Translations under genes and position numbers: made by a program
Assembly (NCBI GenBank): GCA_958443265.1
Contig: CAUCKA010000041.1
Span: 1-8,725 of the forward strand
DNA: 8,725 nucleotides
Direction: 5' to 3'
Source of the DNA: an uncultured Collinsella sp.
GTDB lineage: Bacteria; Actinomycetota; Coriobacteriia; Coriobacteriales; Coriobacteriaceae
In this document: positions 5,491-8,725 of the stretch, one piece after another
Numbering within the stretch: position 1 is the stretch's first letter
How the letters are laid out: every line of letters begins with the position of its first letter
Notes under the pieces: model-generated
Seen by the model: only the letters and a program-made list of their open reading frames with translations
Databases searched by the model: none
Told to the model about the DNA's origin: nothing

Positions 5491-6519
5491 TTAGTTGTGT
5501 TTAGTAAGCTCGAGCACGCTGTCCTTAACGATAAGCGCCGGCTCCAGAACGACCTCTTCGGCACGCCTGCCGCCCCTACCGGCAAGACGCTTGGACATGC
5601 AGCCAAAAGCATGCTCGGCGAGCACGCCGGGATCCTGCTCGATCGCGGTCAGCGCCGGCTCAAAGAGAACGTCGGCTGCCGAGTTGTCATAGCTCACCAC
5701 CGAGATATCGCCCGGAATGCTCTTCCCCATCTCATGCAGGCGCTTGAGCAAACCGAGGGCAATGTTATCCGAGCTTGCGAACACGGCGGTGGCGTCAGTC
5801 GCGAGCACCGCCTCCGAGGCCTCGTAGGCACTCGGAATGTAGTACTCGCTCTCAAACTCCAAACGTGCGTCGATCGGCAGGCCAACCTCGCGCAGCGCGC
5901 GCTCATAGCCGGCAAGACGCTTACGACCCGTATTGGAACGGCGCGCATTAACCAAGCAGGCAATGCGACGATGCCCCTGCTCGATCAAGTACCGGGTAGC
6001 CATGTAGCCACCCATCTCGTGGTCGAACATCACCTTGTCGCACTCGAGTCCCTCAATGGCACGGTCAACCATTACCGCCGGGATGGGCAGATGGCTGACT
6101 TCTTCGCGCAAAGCGCGGTCGTCCGAGAATTCGTCGCCCACGACCAAGAACACACCATCGACGCCGCGCGTCACCAGCTGGCGCAGGAGCTCCAGATCGT
6201 CCTCGGCACTTCCACCCGAGCTGGTAATAAAGAGCGCGTAGCCGTCCTCGCGGCAGCGTTTTTCCAGGCTGCCAGCAAGCGAAGCAAAAAAGCGGCTCTC
6301 GATGTTGGGAACGATAAGGCCCAGCGTGCGCGACTCGCGCATGACCAGGCTGCGCGCAATCTGGTTAGGAACATAGTGGTTGCGCGCCGCGACCTCTTTG
6401 ATGCGCTTGCGGTTTTCTTCCGAGATACGACAAGGCCGATTGTTGAGAACAAGCGAGACCGACGAGGGGGAAAGCCCCACCTCCTGGGCAATCTGCTTGA
6501 GAGTAACTTTGTTGCCCAT
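5491..6519 (-). CDS. LacI-family transcriptional regulator, probable xfp regulator
   Basis: This is a 342-residue LacI/GalR-type regulator. The open frame extends further upstream, but the ATG at 6519 (MGNKVTL) is chosen because GGAAGGAG lies a few bases before it and the family's helix-turn-helix starts right after it. Residues 5-26 (VTLKQIAQEVGLSPSSVSLVLN) are the HTH; residues 48-58 (HYVPNQIARSL) are the hinge helix, whose Leu58 is expected to wedge into the central CG of an operator. From residue 65 a periplasmic-binding-protein-like effector domain follows (TLGLIVPNI, then ASSDNIALGLLKRL and GDISVVSYDN), complete to the usual end. The gene is 204 bp upstream of xfp on the same strand, and xfp's promoter carries two CG-centred palindromes, which makes xfp its likely target. 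Repression relieved by a sugar or sugar phosphate is the simplest model, but activation or control from elsewhere is not excluded. Confidence 0.93.
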   Translation of the reverse strand: MGNKVTLKQIAQEVGLSPSSVSLVLNNRPCRISEENRKRIKEVAARNHYVPNQIARSLVMRESRTLGLIVPNIESRFFASLAGSLEKRCREDGYALFITSSGGSAEDDLELLRQLVTRGVDGVFLVVGDEFSDDRALREEVSHLPIPAVMVDRAIEGLECDKVMFDHEMGGYMATRYLIEQGHRRIACLVNARRSNTGRKRLAGYERALREVGLPIDARLEFESEYYIPSAYEASEAVLATDATAVFASSDNIALGLLKRLHEMGKSIPGDISVVSYDNSAADVLFEPALTAIEQDPGVLAEHAFGCMSKRLAGRGGRRAEEVVLEPALIVKDSVLELTKHN

Positions 6520-6554
6520 CTCGCTCCTTCCGAGTATTCGCGCAATCTCTTGAA

Positions 6555-6560
6555 AGTATA
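6555..6560 (-). promoter_or_regulatory. Candidate -10 element for lacI
   Basis: TATACT on the minus strand, the same hexamer as at xfp, lies about 35 nt before the lacI ATG. No good -35 is visible at normal spacing. Confidence 0.4.
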
Positions 6561-6706
6561 GCGACCGTCCCTCTACCTCGATGATAAACACTTTACCAAT
6601 CCGGTAGACGGCAGTTTTATCGCCGCCAGCGCAGGTAGATTTTTGGGACATGCCTCAATTTCTACCTTTTTGGTCAACGCCGTCCCCTCCCCTTCCGCCG
6701 CCGCGA

Positions 6707-6739
6707 TTGGTGCAAGGGGGACAGGTTGCTTTGCACCAA
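6707..6739. repeat. 9-bp dyad upstream of murB
   Basis: TTGGTGCAA (6707-6715) and its exact reverse complement TTGCACCAA (6731-6739) are separated by 15 nt that include GGGGGACAGG. The right arm overlaps the candidate -35 of murB, so it could be a regulator site. Alternatively, because of the GGGGACAGG stretch, it could be a REP-like palindromic repeat. Confidence 0.6.
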
Positions 6740-6761
6740 ATCCATCAGGGTGGGGTATATT
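6731..6761 (+). promoter_or_regulatory. Candidate murB promoter
   Basis: TTGCAC (6731-6736) and TATATT (6756-6761) are plausible -35 and -10 hexamers, with a rather long 19-bp spacer. The -10 lies about 43 nt before the chosen murB ATG. Confidence 0.4.
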
Positions 6762-6804
6762 GCAATCGATTGATGACAACGACCACCAAAAGGCGGATAT
6801 TCGT

Positions 6805-7767
6805 ATGCACGAGAACGACTTTTTTAACGAGGACCTGCTGTGCGCGCTCGCTGGCGTTGCTGGCGAGGACAACGTGTTGATGAGCGAGCCCATGCGCGAG
6901 CACACCACGTTTAAGATCGGCGGTCCGGCCGACGTCTTTGTCACGCCCGATACCGAGCAGGGCCTCGTCGCCACGCTCGATACCTGCTATCGCTGCGACC
7001 TGCCGCTCACCATCGTGGGAAACGGCTCCGACCTGCTCGTCGGCGACAAAGGCATCCGCGGCGTCGTCGTGGCGCTGGGCGAAGGCCTCTCCGATATCAC
7101 GGTCGACGGCACGCACGTCACGGCGGCAGCCGGCGCCCTGCTTTCCGATGTCGCCGCAGCGGCAGCCGAGGCCGGCCTCACCGGCATGGAGCCCATCTCG
7201 GGCATCCCCGGATCGGTCGGCGGCGCCTGCTACATGAACGCCGGCGCCTATGGTGCCTGCATGGCCGATGTGCTCGAGTCCGTGCGTGTCTACAAGCCTG
7301 CACGCATGCTCGACGACGGCACCCGCGGCAGCGGCAGCATCATCGAGTTCGATGTCGACGAACTCAACCTAGGCTATCGCAAGAGCCGCATCGCCGACGA
7401 CGGCTTTATTGTTCTTTCTGCCACCTTCAACCTCGCACCGGGCAACGCCGCGATGATTAAGGCCGACATGGACGACTACCGCCAGCGCCGCGAGGACAAG
7501 CAGCCGCTCGACATGCCGAGTGCTGGCTCCACTTTCAAGCGCCCCGAGGGTTACTTTGCCGGCAAGCTCATCATGGATGCCGGCCTGCGAGGACACGCCG
7601 TTGGCGGCGCGCAGGTGAGCGAGAAGCACTGCGGCTTCATCGTCAACGCCGACCACGCCACCGCCGCCGATGTCGACGAACTCATCCGCCACATCCAAGC
7701 CAAAGTCAAAGAGCAGTTCGACGTAGACCTAGAACCCGAAGTCCACCGAGTAGGCGAATTCCTATAA
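6805..7767 (+). CDS. murB: UDP-N-acetylenolpyruvoylglucosamine reductase
   Basis: MurB is the cytoplasmic FAD enzyme that uses NADPH to reduce UDP-GlcNAc-enolpyruvate to UDP-MurNAc, the second committed step of peptidoglycan precursor synthesis. The 320-residue product is full length. Hallmarks: HTTFKIGGPAD (33-43), GNGSDLLVGDKGI (72-84, with Asp where Asn is common), the FAD-binding GIPGSVGGACYMNAGAYG (133-150), YRKSRI (191-196, catalytic Arg192), SAGSTFKRP (239-247, proton-donor Ser242), GGAQVSEKHCGFIVN (267-281) and PEVHRVG (311-317, catalytic Glu312). The frame is open upstream to 6643, but the ATG at 6805 has AAGGCGG 8 nt before it and begins just ahead of the conserved region. The gene is divergent from lacI, and I see no other cell-wall gene directly beside it on its strand. 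Confidence 0.97.
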   Translation: MHENDFFNEDLLCALAGVAGEDNVLMSEPMREHTTFKIGGPADVFVTPDTEQGLVATLDTCYRCDLPLTIVGNGSDLLVGDKGIRGVVVALGEGLSDITVDGTHVTAAAGALLSDVAAAAAEAGLTGMEPISGIPGSVGGACYMNAGAYGACMADVLESVRVYKPARMLDDGTRGSGSIIEFDVDELNLGYRKSRIADDGFIVLSATFNLAPGNAAMIKADMDDYRQRREDKQPLDMPSAGSTFKRPEGYFAGKLIMDAGLRGHAVGGAQVSEKHCGFIVNADHATAADVDELIRHIQAKVKEQFDVDLEPEVHRVGEFL

Positions 7768-7770
7768 AAA

Positions 7771-7792
7771 GAAGGCCCCGAAAGGGGCCTTC
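7771..7792. terminator. Bidirectional intrinsic terminator after murB
   Basis: GAAGGCCCC (7771-7779) pairs with GGGGCCTTC (7784-7792) across a GAAA (GNRA) loop: 9 GC-rich base pairs starting 4 nt after the murB stop. In the murB direction the following bases are only moderately U-rich (GCCATCTTT). Read from the right, the hairpin is followed by five Ts (complement of the A-run 7766-7770), so it is the more canonical terminator for minus-strand transcripts from the convergent hydrolase gene. Confidence 0.85.
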
Positions 7793-7844
7793 GCCATCTT
7801 TATATCAGACAACCAGTCCGGTGAGTCGCGCTCAGGACCCGAGA

Positions 7845-7980
7845 GGGCCGCGTGCCCGCCCGCAATATATTTGATTGATCGCGAGTTCCGCACGCAAAGA
7901 AGGCCACTTAATGTGGCCTTCTTCTTGCGCAGGACTGCCCGAGCAGGCAATCAAATATATTGCGGGCGGGCACGCGGCCC
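7845..7980. repeat. Perfect 33-bp inverted repeat with a 70-bp interior
   Basis: Arm 7845-7877 is the exact reverse complement of arm 7948-7980. The arms combine a GC-rich outer part (GGGCCGCGTGCCCGCCCGC) with an AT-rich inner part (AATATATTTGATTG). The right arm ends 8 bp before the hydrolase stop codon (complement of 7989-7991). The interior carries a separate terminator-like hairpin. No recombinase gene lies in the window and no target-site duplication is obvious at the outer ends. Confidence 0.92.
7897..7923. terminator. Terminator-like hairpin inside the 33-bp inverted repeat
   Basis: AAGAAGGCCAC (7897-7907) pairs perfectly with GTGGCCTTCTT (7913-7923), loop TTAAT. With a 2-nt bulge the pairing extends outward through GCAA/TTGC. 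A short T/C-rich run follows in the plus direction (CTTG), and TTTGCG-type bases in the minus direction. It probably ends transcription of the right-hand minus-strand gene, possibly in both directions. Confidence 0.6.
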
Positions 7981-7988
7981 AGTCGGCG

Positions 7989-8725
7989 TTACGACAGCGC
8001 AATACCGCCGAGCCAGCCCCAGCGCACGCCAGAGCCAGTACCGTAGAACCGAATAAACGCATCAAGTGACTTAGACGTAATGGAGCCCTCGTTGCTCATA
8101 ACGATGCCGCCACCAACATAGATGCCCACGTGTCCGTACAGCAGGCCCGGCGTACCGGTACCACTGTGCGACGAGTCGGCCACGATCATGCCCACCTGCA
8201 GCGCCGAACGATCGGAGCTGTAGCACCAGGCGTTAAACATGTCGCACGCGTTGCCGCCAAAGTAGCCCACGCCGGCGTTGCGGAATACGTTGGTAACCCA
8301 AGCGGCGCACCAGTTCAGGCCAGGCGAAGGGGTGGAGTAGCATGCGTTGACGACGGCCTGCTGCTTGCCCGAGCCGGCATTCTGTTGCGGAGTTCCGGGC
8401 GCATACGATCCGCCACCCGAGCTTGAACCACCCGAGTAGGAATTGTTCTTGTTTGCGGCAGCCGCGGCAGCGGCAGCCTTCCTGGCAGCCTCCTCTGCCT
8501 GGGCGGCAGCGAGAATCTCGGAATCACGCTGGGCCATGAGTTCCTTGACATCGTCGGAGAGGCCGTTCAGAACCGTCTGGACCTCCTGCTGCTTGGCCTG
8601 CATGTCCTGCATCTGAGCAGTCTGCTGGTCCTTGAGCTTCTCCAGGTCGGCCTTCTGCGACTCGAGCTCGGACTTTTGCGTGTCGAGCTCCTTTTGGATG
8701 GTCTGAATGTCCTCGATGGCGTCGC
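7989..8725 (-). CDS. Secreted coiled-coil peptidoglycan hydrolase with C-terminal CHAP/NlpC-like cysteine peptidase domain, 5' end missing
   Basis: The frame is open to the right edge; 244 residues and the stop are in the window, while the start and any signal peptide are outside. Window residues about 1-75 are a Gln/Glu/Lys-rich coiled coil (KELDTQKSELESQKADLEKL and on). Then come an Ala/Lys-rich helix, a Ser/Gly/Asn linker (SYSGGSSSGGGSYAPG) and the catalytic domain. Likely catalytic residues are Cys in LNWCAAWV (codon 8307-8309) and His in LLYGHVGIYVGG (codon 8130-8132), with Asn/Glu in VMSNEG as a possible third residue. The Cys context fits CHAP amidase/endopeptidases; the GHVGIYVG part is shared with NlpC/P60. 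A coiled coil plus linker plus such a domain is the plan of PcsB/RipC-type hydrolases controlled by FtsEX, so a role in daughter-cell separation is plausible but inferred. It converges on murB. Confidence 0.9.
   Translation of the reverse strand, partial: DAIEDIQTIQKELDTQKSELESQKADLEKLKDQQTAQMQDMQAKQQEVQTVLNGLSDDVKELMAQRDSEILAAAQAEEAARKAAAAAAAANKNNSYSGGSSSGGGSYAPGTPQQNAGSGKQQAVVNACYSTPSPGLNWCAAWVTNVFRNAGVGYFGGNACDMFNAWCYSSDRSALQVGMIVADSSHSGTGTPGLLYGHVGIYVGGGIVMSNEGSITSKSLDAFIRFYGTGSGVRWGWLGGIALS

Noticed and set aside
5497..6561. A 354-codon open frame on the plus strand, antisense to lacI
   Set aside because: It overlaps the entire LacI-family gene, which has HTH, hinge and effector domains and a ribosome binding site. 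The antisense product shows no recognisable domain.
5491..6651. A longer start for the LacI-family protein at 6651 (386 aa)
   Set aside because: The extra 44 residues have no counterpart in the family, and the ATG at 6519 has a GGAAGGAG site and begins directly before the HTH.
6643..6804. An earlier start for MurB at 6643 (374 aa)
   Set aside because: The extra stretch overlaps the lacI promoter region, the dyad and the candidate murB promoter, and does not look like a MurB N-terminus; the ATG at 6805 gives the normal length.
7762..8069. Short frames on both strands encoding the same peptide QIYCGRARGP
   Set aside because: The shared peptide is just the 33-bp inverted repeat read on both strands, not a conserved protein.

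Overview
The window looks like chromosomal DNA of a GC-rich Gram-positive actinobacterium, most likely a gut Coriobacteriia member such as Collinsella. That assignment is an inference from gene content (a full-length phosphoketolase, a LacI-type regulator, MurB, a coiled-coil secreted peptidoglycan hydrolase), the base composition, and clear GGAG-type ribosome binding sites. No rRNA, tRNA, CRISPR array, transposase or phage gene is visible.

Layout, left to right: (1) the 5' part of a GntR/HutC-type regulator (minus strand, cut by the left edge), 38 bp downstream of a small unrecognised protein gene on the same strand; (2) an AEC-family permease gene (minus strand) with a direct repeat unit on each side; (3) a roughly 510-bp gene-free stretch, 2246-2757, packed with long hairpins; (4) a phosphoketolase gene (xfp, minus strand) with a promoter that overlaps two LacI-type operators whose centres are 21 bp apart; (5) a LacI-family regulator gene on the same strand just upstream, the obvious candidate to bind those operators; (6) murB on the plus strand, divergent from lacI; (7) a convergent intergenic region with a GNRA-loop terminator and a perfect 33-bp inverted repeat enclosing a second terminator hairpin; (8) the 3' part of a secreted coiled-coil/CHAP-like cysteine peptidase gene (minus strand, cut by the right edge).

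Functionally, xfp with its regulator forms a carbohydrate-responsive module in which phosphoketolase cleaves xylulose-5-P and/or fructose-6-P to acetyl-phosphate. MurB makes the peptidoglycan precursor UDP-MurNAc, and the right-edge hydrolase probably remodels the finished wall. The permease and the small protein have no assignable substrate or role.

The most unusual content is non-coding. Three long hairpins (1087-1161, 2275-2343, 2473-2527) have different, internally complementary stems but share exactly the same 11-nt tip, in either orientation. One strand of this tip contains GCGAAGC, a sequence known to form an exceptionally stable DNA mini-hairpin. Two of the hairpins head a repeat unit of about 210 bp, with a 57-bp identical block, that brackets the permease gene. 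The third sits inside the second unit and is cleanly missing from the first, like an empty versus filled insertion site. This is the best candidate here for an undescribed repetitive or mobile element.
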